NCBI GenBank assembly: GCA_018266845.1
Contig: JAFDZO010000031.1
Span: 1 to 49,617 of the forward strand
Length of the DNA: 49,617 bases
DNA from: Bacteroidota bacterium
Lineage (GTDB): Bacteria; Bacteroidota; Ignavibacteria; Tepidaquicellales; Tepidaquicellaceae
Direction: 5' to 3'
Below the pieces are notes generated by a model. The model was not told the DNA's origin. It did no database searches and was given only the letters and a program-made list of their open reading frames with translations. Shown here piece by piece: positions 1 to 7,422 of this stretch; the stretch's first letter is position 1; each line of letters starts with the position of its first letter. The position numbers were made by a program, and so were the translations under genes.

Positions 1-38
1 AAAAAAACGTCCCTGTAACTATCATATATTACAGGGAC
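1..38 (-). terminator. Rho-independent terminator of tRNA-Glu
   Basis: Read on the minus strand, a perfect 10-bp stem (positions 29-38 pairing with 9-18, arm GTCCCTGTAA) encloses a 10-nt loop. After the stem come two bases and then a run of seven T, which is the A run at 1-7. It lies 5 nt beyond the 3' end of the tRNA gene, so it most likely ends that transcript. Confidence 0.9.
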
Positions 39-43
39 TTACG

Positions 44-115
44 CGGTCCCAACGGGATTCGAACCCGTGTTTTCACTGTGAAAGAGTGACGACCTAACCC
101 CTAGTCGATGGGACC
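44..115 (-). tRNA. tRNA-Glu (anticodon TTC)
   Basis: The minus strand folds as a 72-nt cloverleaf. The acceptor stem is GGTCCCA/TGGGACC with discriminator G. The D arm carries the usual GG, the anticodon stem is TCACT/AGTGA with loop CTTTCAC, and the T arm contains TTCGAAT. The anticodon TTC reads glutamate codons. The 3' CCA is not encoded and must be added after transcription. A strong terminator follows immediately, so the gene appears to be transcribed alone or as the last unit of its transcript. Confidence 0.95.
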
Positions 116-425
116 GAAATTAATATAAACTACAATTTAACAAAATTCTGCAATTTTTTCAATGGCGAAATTTAAATAAAATTCAATATTTTAGATGTGC
201 TGAAAAAGGAAACAGCCGAATCCCTCCTTCCGGGAGAGGGAAAACGGCTGTACTGCATTAGGAGGTGAGAATTTTAAAAGAATGGGTATTATGTAATTTG
301 GTAATCTTCTATTAAGGGTTTCAAAGCTGCTTGAAAACAAAGCAAAAACGTATTTAACAATGAAACCATTAATAAAAGATTTAATGGTGAATCGTAATGC
401 TTATTTCGTTTTTTTAGTTATAAAA
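116..425. other. Intergenic spacer with a stable hairpin and a strong SD-like sequence
   Basis: I see no gene of normal size here. On the plus strand a two-part hairpin spans 212-251: the outer stem ACAGCCG/CGGCTGT (212-218 with 245-251) surrounds an inner TCCCTC/GAGGGA stem (221-226 with 236-241). Eight nucleotides after it is AGGAGGTGA (261-269), a perfect match to the usual anti-Shine-Dalgarno sequence, followed only by a four-codon ORF near 282. A weak 8-bp AT-rich hairpin lies at 365-388. The arrangement resembles a structured leader or a repeat element, but no gene follows it on the same strand. Confidence 0.5.
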
Positions 426-1460
426 TTATTTTATGAATACCATAAATTTTGATTCTCTTTGACCGCCCTCCCCTTCAAGAATATAGGAATATATACCTGA
501 GTTCAAATTCTCGGCTGCAAAATTGACCCTATAATCGCCGGGATTTTTGTACTCACTTAGTAGTTCCTTTATTAGTTTTCCTTCTACCGAATATACAGAT
601 AACCTGACATTCATTCCTTTTTCCAATGTAAATGAAATTTCCGTCGAGGGATTAAAAGGGTTCGGATAATTCTGAAAAAGTCTAAAGTTTTTTATTGCTG
701 CTGCATTATTTTCTATACCAATGGAATACGAAGTATCCTTTGGCAAATAAAAATTAACAGTCGCAGAGGAAGTTCCTATATTAACATTTTGAGTTTGATT
801 TTTGAAACCAAACCTTGTTACTGTCAAGTTGTAGTTTCCGGGCAATATAGAATTGACAATATACCTCCCTTGATTATCCGTAATCGCAAATCCCCTGTAT
901 TGCTCCCCAGATTTTGCAGTAATAATTGAATTTCTCAATTTAATATTGTGGTTTGTCGAGTCAGCAACCTCGCCTGACACCGGAGTAGCGCCGGGGGTTT
1001 GAAACATTTCCTGCGATATAATATTACAAGTTCTCACCTGCCCGGGGGAAACATTAACCCTCACCGCGCTCGTCCAAAGCTGCCCAGAAGGATAGAAAGA
1101 AATAATAAAATCTTCCACTTTATCATTTGGATAAGCTACTATATAATAAGCCCCGGGTGGAAATCCATATACACTATAATACCCCAATGAGTTAATTGAA
1201 GCTGAATCTACAAGCGCGACATCAAAACCCGGAGGATTTACTCTGAATAACTTGACTTTTCCCTGCACAGCATGGGTAGTTTCGGGAGGAGTGCTTGCAA
1301 TTATATATTTAACTCTCCCCGTAATGATGTTCTCATCACCTTCATGCCCTCTTCCAATATAATTTTTCTCAGGTTGACTAAAAGCTTTTTCACCCGCAAT
1401 ATGAGTGAATAGAAATTGAATCAACAAAACCGAAAGAATTATATTTATGCACTGTTTCAT
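426..1460 (-). CDS. Secreted protein with carboxypeptidase-regulatory-like modules and T9SS type A sorting domain
   Basis: The 344-residue product has a signal peptide (about residues 1-29). Two beta-sandwich modules of the carboxypeptidase-regulatory type follow, at about 45-140 and 155-240; both have the pattern of a 'G.V' start and a 'G.Y.v...PG.Y.l' core. An 84-residue C-terminal T9SS sorting domain starts at about 261 and contains NYPNPFNP at 264-271 and a final SGIYSY...KFMVFIK-type strand pair. The protein should cross the inner membrane by Sec and the outer membrane by the type IX machinery, then be anchored or released. No catalytic motif is visible, so adhesion or matrix building is only a guess. 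Its ATG overlaps the stop of the upstream TrmB-like gene by four bases (ATGA), so the two are probably co-transcribed and translationally coupled. Confidence 0.85.
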   Translation of the reverse strand: MKQCINIILSVLLIQFLFTHIAGEKAFSQPEKNYIGRGHEGDENIITGRVKYIIASTPPETTHAVQGKVKLFRVNPPGFDVALVDSASINSLGYYSVYGFPPGAYYIVAYPNDKVEDFIISFYPSGQLWTSAVRVNVSPGQVRTCNIISQEMFQTPGATPVSGEVADSTNHNIKLRNSIITAKSGEQYRGFAITDNQGRYIVNSILPGNYNLTVTRFGFKNQTQNVNIGTSSATVNFYLPKDTSYSIGIENNAAAIKNFRLFQNYPNPFNPSTEISFTLEKGMNVRLSVYSVEGKLIKELLSEYKNPGDYRVNFAAENLNSGIYSYILEGEGGQRESKFMVFIK

Positions 1461-2308
1461 CTTAAAAAATTCTTTTTATATTCAAATAGAGTGTGGGATT
1501 TTTCCCAATAAAAATTGAACAGGTCAATTAAGTTTTTTGCCGTATCTTTATTCTTTATGATAATATCTGAATTATTATGTCTGGGAATTGACTTGTCTGC
1601 TATATTCATATACACTATCTCTCTGTCTATAATGGTTGTATTGGATAATTGCATTTCTGAAACTTTTATTTTCTCCCCTTGTCTTTCAAAGTTTTCCAAG
1701 GATTTTACTATCTCCTTAACGTTCATTTTTTTAGAAACATTATCTTTTTGTACTCTAAACTCTTCGCCTATTTCATAAATTGACTTAATGACTCCTCCAT
1801 TTTTTAAAAATCTTTTCGCATAGTCTTCAAGTTCATCCGAAACAAGATGCTCTAACCTTACCATAAAATGAACTGTTGATTTCGCCTTCTTTAACAACTC
1901 AATAAATTTTTGATCCCTATGTTTATTATGCCCTCTTATTAGCTCAACTTTTACAAACTTGCTTTCATCCGACTCTTCCGCCTTATAAATTTTTGAGAGT
2001 TCCTTTGTTACATCATTAATAGCGTTTAATGATTCCTTATGAGATTTGATTATTTCTTTCTCAATTTTATCACCGATAATCTCCGGAGGAATTATCTGAA
2101 ACTGAGTTATAGAATTGGTTTCAACTTCATTGCAATACCCTTTTGAAGTAAACTTTTTTAGAGCATCATAAACTGTACTTCTTTTCACCTTAGTTTTTTC
2201 GGAAATTTTAGAAGCAGAGAGTATCCCGGCTTTTATTAATTCAAGCAGGATTTTAGCTTCATACTCCTTGAAGTTTAATCTTTCCAATTTTGAAATTACT
2301 TCATTCAT
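1457..2308 (-). CDS. TrmB-family transcriptional regulator
   Basis: This 283-residue protein opens with a winged-helix DNA-binding domain (about 1-75) of the TrmB type: LNFKEYEAKILLELIKAG, then an HTH with SASKISEKTKVKRSTVYDAL. A charged helical linker follows (about 80-120), then a C-terminal domain resembling the phospholipase-D-like effector domain found in TrmB relatives. There is no signal peptide or membrane segment. TrmB proteins are best known from archaea as sugar-responsive regulators; the ligand here is unknown. The gene is followed by a T9SS surface protein with a 4-bp overlap, which suggests that it controls that protein and itself. A long inverted repeat 4-36 bp upstream of the start is a plausible operator. 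Confidence 0.8.
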   Translation of the reverse strand: MNEVISKLERLNFKEYEAKILLELIKAGILSASKISEKTKVKRSTVYDALKKFTSKGYCNEVETNSITQFQIIPPEIIGDKIEKEIIKSHKESLNAINDVTKELSKIYKAEESDESKFVKVELIRGHNKHRDQKFIELLKKAKSTVHFMVRLEHLVSDELEDYAKRFLKNGGVIKSIYEIGEEFRVQKDNVSKKMNVKEIVKSLENFERQGEKIKVSEMQLSNTTIIDREIVYMNIADKSIPRHNNSDIIIKNKDTAKNLIDLFNFYWEKSHTLFEYKKNFLR

Positions 2309-2311
2309 AAA

Positions 2312-2344
2312 TAATATTGCCGTCGAAGTTCGACAACAATATTA
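2312..2344. promoter_or_regulatory. 33-bp inverted repeat, candidate TrmB-like operator
   Basis: The half-sites are TAATATTG-CC-GTCGAA (2312-2327) and, inverted, TTCGAC-AA-CAATATTA (2329-2344) around a central G at 2328. Fourteen of the 16 positions in each half-site pair. The repeat lies 3 bp upstream of the regulator's start codon, inside its likely untranslated leader. Position and symmetry fit an autoregulatory operator for a dimeric winged-helix protein. An RNA hairpin acting on translation is the alternative. Confidence 0.6.
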
Positions 2345-2471
2345 CAATTAATGAAAATAAAATCAAGGGCTAATTACGAGCTATGTAATTAGACGATTTT
2401 TCACTTTTTTACTTGCGGGGAAGAAAATTAGATAGCGCTTTTATTATATGTTGTGATGCGCAGGAAATCTC

Positions 2472-2495
2472 TCGCGCCGGTTTTACCCGGCGCGA
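2472..2495 (-). terminator. GC-rich hairpin after the NTF2-like gene
   Basis: A perfect 9-bp stem TCGCGCCGG/CCGGCGCGA with a 6-nt loop lies directly downstream of the stop codon at 2499 on the minus strand. No clear T run follows (GAGATTTCC), so it may act as a transcript-end stabiliser or a weak terminator rather than a canonical intrinsic terminator. Confidence 0.55.
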
Positions 2496-2498
2496 AAG

Positions 2499-2861
2499 TT
2501 AAGCGTAAACAGGTCCGTTATCTATATAGATAAGGTATTCTGAAATTAAATCACCTTCCATTTTGAAGATGTTTACAAATTTTACTGTAACTTGCTTTTC
2601 ATCATGTCTCGTATATAAAACTTCACCTTGCCAGATAATATATTCCCCCTGCTGCCAGGCGTTAACAACTTTATGCTGTGAGCCTTTGATTGTAGTCCAG
2701 AAATATCTTACTGCATCTTCGATAGCTTTTCTGCCTATAACAGGTTCCATATTTCCGAATCTGAACATACCATCTTCTTTAATATAAGCAGCGAATCCTT
2801 CAGGGTCCATTGAATCAATCGTTTTCCCAAGCCCCTTTAACCAGTCTTGTAAATTTTCCAT
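2499..2861 (-). CDS. NTF2-like / SnoaL-like domain protein
   Basis: The 120-residue product has the size and order of a single cone-shaped NTF2/SnoaL domain. An N-terminal helix (LQDWLKGLGKTIDSMDPEGF) leads into the 'F.F.N..P..GR.AI...V..F' segment at about 34-55, and strands containing 'VNAWQQGEYIIWQGEVLYTR' and 'FVNIFKMEGDLISEYLIYID' complete the sheet. Members of this family act as small-molecule isomerases or binding proteins; the pocket here cannot be assigned to a substrate. No signal peptide is present. It lies 84 bp downstream of uvrA on the same strand and may be read through from it. Confidence 0.8.
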   Translation of the reverse strand: MENLQDWLKGLGKTIDSMDPEGFAAYIKEDGMFRFGNMEPVIGRKAIEDAVRYFWTTIKGSQHKVVNAWQQGEYIIWQGEVLYTRHDEKQVTVKFVNIFKMEGDLISEYLIYIDNGPVYA

Positions 2862-2945
2862 TTATATTTTAGTATATTTATATTTAGAGAATTTTATAAA
2901 ATATTCAATTCAGGTTAAACAAAAAATTCAATTAAAATTAAAAAA

Positions 2946-5816
2946 TTACAATATCTTTTTCAAAAATTTCCCCGTGTAGCTCTTCTCTACCTTGGCAACT
3001 TCTTCAGGAGTTCCCATCGCAATTACCTCGCCGCCTTCATCGCCTGATTCCGGTCCCAAATCTATCACATAATCAGCACATTTTATCACGTCTAAATTAT
3101 GCTCTATCACAACTATCGAATTCCCTTTATGTATCAACTCATCAAACGCCTTCAACAGTTTCGCCACATCATGAAAGTGCAAACCTGTTGTCGGCTCGTC
3201 AAAAATAAACAGCGTATTCACTCCTTTTTCCTGAAACGTAAGATGATACGCCAGCTTCACTCTCTGCGACTCCCCGCCGGAAAGCGTCGCACCTGATTGC
3301 CCTAATCTCAAATATCCTAATCCCACATCATCCAGCACCTTCAGCTTCTTTGCAACTTTTGGAAACGGCTTAAAGAAACTTATCGCCTCACTCACCGTCA
3401 TTTCCAAAACTTCGCTGATATTTTTATGAACGTTATTGTTTCCCTTCAGTGTTATATCCTGCGCCTCCTGCTTATATCTTTTTCCTCTGCACACTTCGCA
3501 CTCAAGCACAATATCTGCCATGAACTGCATTTCAATTTTTATCTGCCCCGTGCCTTCACAGGTTTCGCATCTTCCTCCCGGAACGTTGAATGAAAAATAC
3601 CCCGAAGGCAGATTTTTTCTTTCAGCCGTAGTTGTTTTTGCAAAAGTCTCTCTTATTACATCAAACGCTTTTATATACGTAACGGGATTGCTTCGTGATG
3701 TCTTTCCTATTGCCGACTGGTCAACAAGCTCAACAGCATCAATCTGTTCCGAGCCGTACAGATGGTCATGATCGCCTATTTTTTCATTGTAGCTGCCTTC
3801 AAGTTTTTTCTTCAGTCCGCCGTACAAAATATCATTTATCAAAGTCGATTTTCCCGAGCCGCTCACTCCCGAAATAACGGTAAACATATTCAGCGGTATC
3901 GCAGCATTTACATCTTTTAGATTATTTTCCCTCGCTCCTCTAATATCAATGAACTTCGTTTCTTTTGTAATCTGCCTTCTGTGAACAGGAATATTTATAT
4001 TCATCCTTCCCGATAAATATTTTCCCGTCAGAGAGTTTTTATCCTTCAGTATGCTTTCATAATCTCCTGTAAAAATTATTTCTCCGCCGTTCTCCCCTGC
4101 CAGCGGACCTACATCTATTATATGGTCTGCCTCCTTCATCATATCGGAATCGTGCTCAACAACAAGCACTGTATTTCCTATATCACGCAGCGACTTCATT
4201 ATATTAATCAGCTTTTCATTATCTCTGGCATGCAAGCCAATCGAAGGTTCATCGAGAACGTAAATAGAGCCTACCAATGAAGAGCCAAGCGAAGTTGATA
4301 AATTTATTCTCTGAGATTCACCCCCGGAAAGCGTATTAGATAATCTATCAAGCGTAAGATAAGTAAGTCCTACGTCATTGAGGTATTTCAAACGCGAAAC
4401 AATCTCGCTCATAATTCTTTCAGAAATTTTCCTGTCATATTCATCAAGCTGAAGCTCTGCAAAAAATTTATATGCATCGCTTATCTTCATCCTTACAATG
4501 TCAAAAATTGTTTTGCCTGCAATCTTCACGTACAATGCTTCGGGACGAAGACGCGAGCCTCCGCAAGCCGAACATATCGTATAATTCCTGTACCTGTTTA
4601 ATAAAATCCTGTAATGAATTTTATACGCCGCTTCTTTTTCTATCTGTTTAAAAAATTTATGAATACCTACGTAATCTCCGTAGCCCTTAAACACAATATT
4701 CTTTTCTTCTTCCGTTAAAAGATAAAACGGCTTATGTGTATCGAGTCCTGCCTTTGAAGCAACTCTTAACAACTGTGTAAGATTAAACGAATGTTTTGGA
4801 GTAGAGAACGGCGCAATAGCTCCATTAAAAATTGTAAGCTTTTTATTGGGAATCACAAGGTCCATATCAATATCCATCGTGCGGGAAAATCCCTGACATT
4901 TTTCGCAGGCGCCGTAAGGATTGTTAAAAGAAAATAATCTCGGCTCCGGCTCAATAAATCTCATCCCGTCTTTTTCAAGATAGCGGTTAAAAGGATAGTC
5001 GTCAAAATCATCATCGTGATAAATTCTTATTACAACATAGCCTTCGCTTTCACGGAAAGAAGTTTCTATGGAATCGTTCAGACGCGATACAGCTTCCGTA
5101 TCTCCCTCTGTAAATCTGAACCTGTCGATTAAAACTTTAACAGTTTTATCCTTCTTGAAAATTTTATGTATCTGCTTGTTATCCATTTCGTTCAAGTCAA
5201 GCGTTTCGGCATCTTCAAGAATTTTATAAAATCCTTTCGATTTCAGAGATTCAATTAAAAGATTTACATCTATGTCTTTCGTAATATGAATTTCATAAAA
5301 AACATATATACGGGTAGATTTTTTTTCACCGATAATACCCGAAACTTCTTTAATAATGGAATCTGCAGAATCTTTATAAACAAGCTTTCCGCTTACGGGC
5401 GAATAAATTTTTCCGATTCGCGCATAAAGAAGGCGAAGATAATCGTAAACTTCAGTGGAAGTGCCGACAGTCGAGCGCGCAGTCTTAGCGCCGGTTCGCT
5501 GCTCAATTGCCATCGAAGGCGCAAGTCCCGAAATGTATTCCACATCGGGTTTATTCATTCTTTCAAGAAACTGCCGTGCATAGGAAGAAAGACTTTCTAC
5601 ATAACGCCTCTGCCCTTCAGCATAAATTGTATCAAATACGAGAGATGTTTTTCCCGAGCCGCTAACACCAGTTACAACTGCAAGCTTATACTTGGGAATA
5701 TCAATATCTATATTTTTAAGATTGTTAACTTTATTACCGCGGATGATTATAAATTTCTTGGGGTCAGGTAATCCGTTCAGCGACTTATTATTTTTCTTAA
5801 CTGTTTTTTTTGCCAT
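2946..5816 (-). CDS. uvrA: Excinuclease ABC subunit A (UvrA)
   Basis: UvrA is the damage-sensing ATPase of nucleotide excision repair; it loads UvrB onto DNA lesions. The 956-residue product has both ABC modules. Walker A motifs GVSGSGKT lie at 50-57 and 650-657, signatures LSGGES at about 496-501 and 845-850, and Walker B segments at about 519-524 (VLDEPS) and 869-875 (LFIFDEP). Zinc-binding CxxC pairs lie at 304/307 with 415/418 and at 750/753 with 773/776. I start at ATG 5816 because the next in-frame ATG upstream (5921) adds 35 residues of cysteine-rich non-family sequence, and the 956-residue form fits the usual family length. No SOS box was recognised upstream. Confidence 0.97.
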   Translation of the reverse strand: MAKKTVKKNNKSLNGLPDPKKFIIIRGNKVNNLKNIDIDIPKYKLAVVTGVSGSGKTSLVFDTIYAEGQRRYVESLSSYARQFLERMNKPDVEYISGLAPSMAIEQRTGAKTARSTVGTSTEVYDYLRLLYARIGKIYSPVSGKLVYKDSADSIIKEVSGIIGEKKSTRIYVFYEIHITKDIDVNLLIESLKSKGFYKILEDAETLDLNEMDNKQIHKIFKKDKTVKVLIDRFRFTEGDTEAVSRLNDSIETSFRESEGYVVIRIYHDDDFDDYPFNRYLEKDGMRFIEPEPRLFSFNNPYGACEKCQGFSRTMDIDMDLVIPNKKLTIFNGAIAPFSTPKHSFNLTQLLRVASKAGLDTHKPFYLLTEEEKNIVFKGYGDYVGIHKFFKQIEKEAAYKIHYRILLNRYRNYTICSACGGSRLRPEALYVKIAGKTIFDIVRMKISDAYKFFAELQLDEYDRKISERIMSEIVSRLKYLNDVGLTYLTLDRLSNTLSGGESQRINLSTSLGSSLVGSIYVLDEPSIGLHARDNEKLINIMKSLRDIGNTVLVVEHDSDMMKEADHIIDVGPLAGENGGEIIFTGDYESILKDKNSLTGKYLSGRMNINIPVHRRQITKETKFIDIRGARENNLKDVNAAIPLNMFTVISGVSGSGKSTLINDILYGGLKKKLEGSYNEKIGDHDHLYGSEQIDAVELVDQSAIGKTSRSNPVTYIKAFDVIRETFAKTTTAERKNLPSGYFSFNVPGGRCETCEGTGQIKIEMQFMADIVLECEVCRGKRYKQEAQDITLKGNNNVHKNISEVLEMTVSEAISFFKPFPKVAKKLKVLDDVGLGYLRLGQSGATLSGGESQRVKLAYHLTFQEKGVNTLFIFDEPTTGLHFHDVAKLLKAFDELIHKGNSIVVIEHNLDVIKCADYVIDLGPESGDEGGEVIAMGTPEEVAKVEKSYTGKFLKKIL

Positions 5817-5967
5817 GCTAAAAAGTGATAAACAATTAATGTATAATTTTGCAGAACAAATTGCAGTGCCATAATTTATACAGGAAGTTATTGCAATTAG
5901 TCCTGACAGGTTTTTAATCATGTCTGGTCAAAGCATAACAAAATACTTCGCTGCTGCTGAGTTTTAG

Positions 5968-6020
5968 AATATGGCATTAATTAATGACTTTATATATTCG
6001 ATAAAATGCCATATTTTTTT
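5968..6020 (+). terminator. Terminator-like hairpin with no annotated gene before it
   Basis: An 11-bp stem (AATATGGCATT at 5968-5978 with AATGCCATATT at 6005-6015) with a 26-nt loop runs straight into a T run ending at 6020. It has the form of an intrinsic terminator on the plus strand, yet the upstream gene (uvrA) is on the other strand. It implies a short plus-strand transcript starting in the uvrA leader, or an inverted-repeat element unrelated to termination. Confidence 0.55.
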
Positions 6021-6115
6021 ATGGTTATTAATTCGGAGGGAATCTTTCACGCCCTAAGAATTAGTGCGACCATGATTTTTCCATCATAATTTCGGATTAT
6101 TATTATTTTGCAGAA

Positions 6116-6280
6116 ATGTTACAAAAATTTGATAAAGTAACATTTCAGAAAAAAGGAAATGCTGAATAATCAATATTTAAAATTCAAAATGTTACAATAA
6201 TGTTACTTTTCAGTCAAGTGTAGAAAATTTAACAAACCGTTGAAATAGCTCAAAAACGAAGAATGCTACTAAAATGTTAC
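6116..6280. repeat. Cluster of ATGTTAC heptamers with 11-bp phasing
   Basis: ATGTTAC occurs at 6116-6122 and, inverted, at 6137-6143. It occurs twice in direct orientation at 6189-6195 and 6200-6206. The pair at 6263-6269 (one change, ATGCTAC) and 6274-6280 follows the same pattern. In both direct pairs the starts are 11 bp apart, about one helical turn, and both are followed by TTTT. The arrangement is iteron-like or fits a cooperative transcription-factor array upstream of the gene at 6498. Confidence 0.6.
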
Positions 6281-6497
6281 TTTTTATGACAGCCGGCGAA
6301 ATGCGCTCCTAAAATTTTAATAACAGCAAATTTGAAGTTCATTTTTTGTTAAGAGATGATAGACCCGGCATGTTTTCAATCCTGTCAGGTCAAAACGAAA
6401 AAGCAGGATGTACTTTTGCCTCGCAAGAAATATCTACCCGCTTTCTATTTGAATCGAAATTAATTTTTTTTAAGATGTAATTAGCTTAAATTACAAT

Positions 6498-7412
6498 ATG
6501 AAAAAGTTAATAATATTTTGTTTATTAGTGCTTGGGCAGGCATCTTTTTCGCAGGAGTTATACATAATGTCTCACCCTGCGGCGAATCTCGCAAAAAACA
6601 GAGTTGAGCTTCGGAATAATTTAATGGGTTATGATGACTTCAAGTATTTTCATAACAGCCTTGAAGTTAACTATGGTATATTGGGAAACCTCACAATGTA
6701 CAATACAGTTTTTTATACAACAAACAGCAACTATAAGCTGCTTGGCAATTATGATATTGCTTTCCGTTACAGATTTTTCCAGCATGATAAAACCAATTAT
6801 CATTTAAGAAGCGCATGGCAGACCGGAATCAACATTCCGCTTAATCCAACTGTGATAAAAGACGACGTTGTAACATATGAATTACATCCGGGACATACTG
6901 TTACTTTTGTTAATTATAGCGGACAGAATAATGCCTCGCAAGTATCTGTGCCTGTGATTGATTTTCATAGCTCGGATAATCTTACTTATAGAAACGATTT
7001 AATCACAACCCTTCTCATTCATAAGTTTGCCGCTACAGGTGAAATGGGATGGAATATGAACATACCGGAGAATGATTTTAAATTCGGTAATTTTTTTGAT
7101 TGGACTCTGGCATTCGGTTATCTTGCATACCCGGCGGAGTATTCCGGCTATAATGACATAAATATTAACCTGTATATAGAAAACAAGGCATACTACTTTT
7201 TCAAGAATAAATACAAAGGAGTAGAAAACCCGAACTCCGGCGGATTTAGAATGGATACGTATTTCGGACTGCAAACAATTTTCTTTTCTTCTATAATGGC
7301 AGAGCTATCCTATAAACTTCCGGTTCACTCAAACGAATATTCAGTAGATGTGCAGGGAATAAAAAGACCTAACGCTCTTCTTTTCAGTTTGAGATATTTG
7401 TTTAAAATTTAA
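6498..7412 (+). CDS. Predicted outer-membrane beta-barrel protein
   Basis: The 304-residue product begins with a Sec signal peptide (MKKLIIFCLLVLGQASFSQ). The rest alternates hydrophobic and polar residues with many Tyr, Phe and Asn, as in amphipathic strands, and ends in an aromatic strand (LLFSLRYLFKI), as outer-membrane barrels often do. No plug domain, TonB box or T9SS tail is present, so it should sit in the outer membrane rather than be exported through it. It lies 10 bp before the first of three T9SS-exported propeller proteins and could form a transcription unit with it. No specific transporter family was recognised. Confidence 0.65.
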   Translation: MKKLIIFCLLVLGQASFSQELYIMSHPAANLAKNRVELRNNLMGYDDFKYFHNSLEVNYGILGNLTMYNTVFYTTNSNYKLLGNYDIAFRYRFFQHDKTNYHLRSAWQTGINIPLNPTVIKDDVVTYELHPGHTVTFVNYSGQNNASQVSVPVIDFHSSDNLTYRNDLITTLLIHKFAATGEMGWNMNIPENDFKFGNFFDWTLAFGYLAYPAEYSGYNDININLYIENKAYYFFKNKYKGVENPNSGGFRMDTYFGLQTIFFSSIMAELSYKLPVHSNEYSVDVQGIKRPNALLFSLRYLFKI

Positions 7413-7422
7413 AAATAGAATT

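Larger units (their letters stand above)
5817..6497. other. 680-bp intergenic region between divergent uvrA and an outer-membrane protein gene
   Basis: No convincing gene of normal size is present. The region holds a plus-strand terminator-like hairpin (5968-6020), preceded by a 15-codon ORF (5920-5967) with no clear ribosome site. It also holds a cluster of ATGTTAC repeats (6116-6280) and two near-palindromic nonamers, CCTGACAGG at 5902-5910 and CCTGTCAGG at 6381-6389, both followed by a similar GGTCAAA-containing stretch. A TTTG at 6448-6451 and TAAGAT at 6471-6476, 19 bp apart, loosely resemble the Bacteroidota -33/-7 spacing ahead of the gene at 6498. Confidence 0.55.

Noticed and set aside
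365..388. 8-bp AT-rich hairpin as a terminator for the T9SS gene at 426
   Set aside because: No T run follows on the minus strand and the stem is weak.
2370..2392. CTAATTAC/GTAATTAG hairpin followed by T-rich sequence, as a plus-strand terminator
   Set aside because: No plus-strand gene precedes it; could equally be part of the minus-strand promoter, so not listed as a feature.
5817..5921. 35-codon N-terminal extension of UvrA
   Set aside because: The extra residues are Cys-rich and unlike UvrA; the start at 5816 gives the usual family length.
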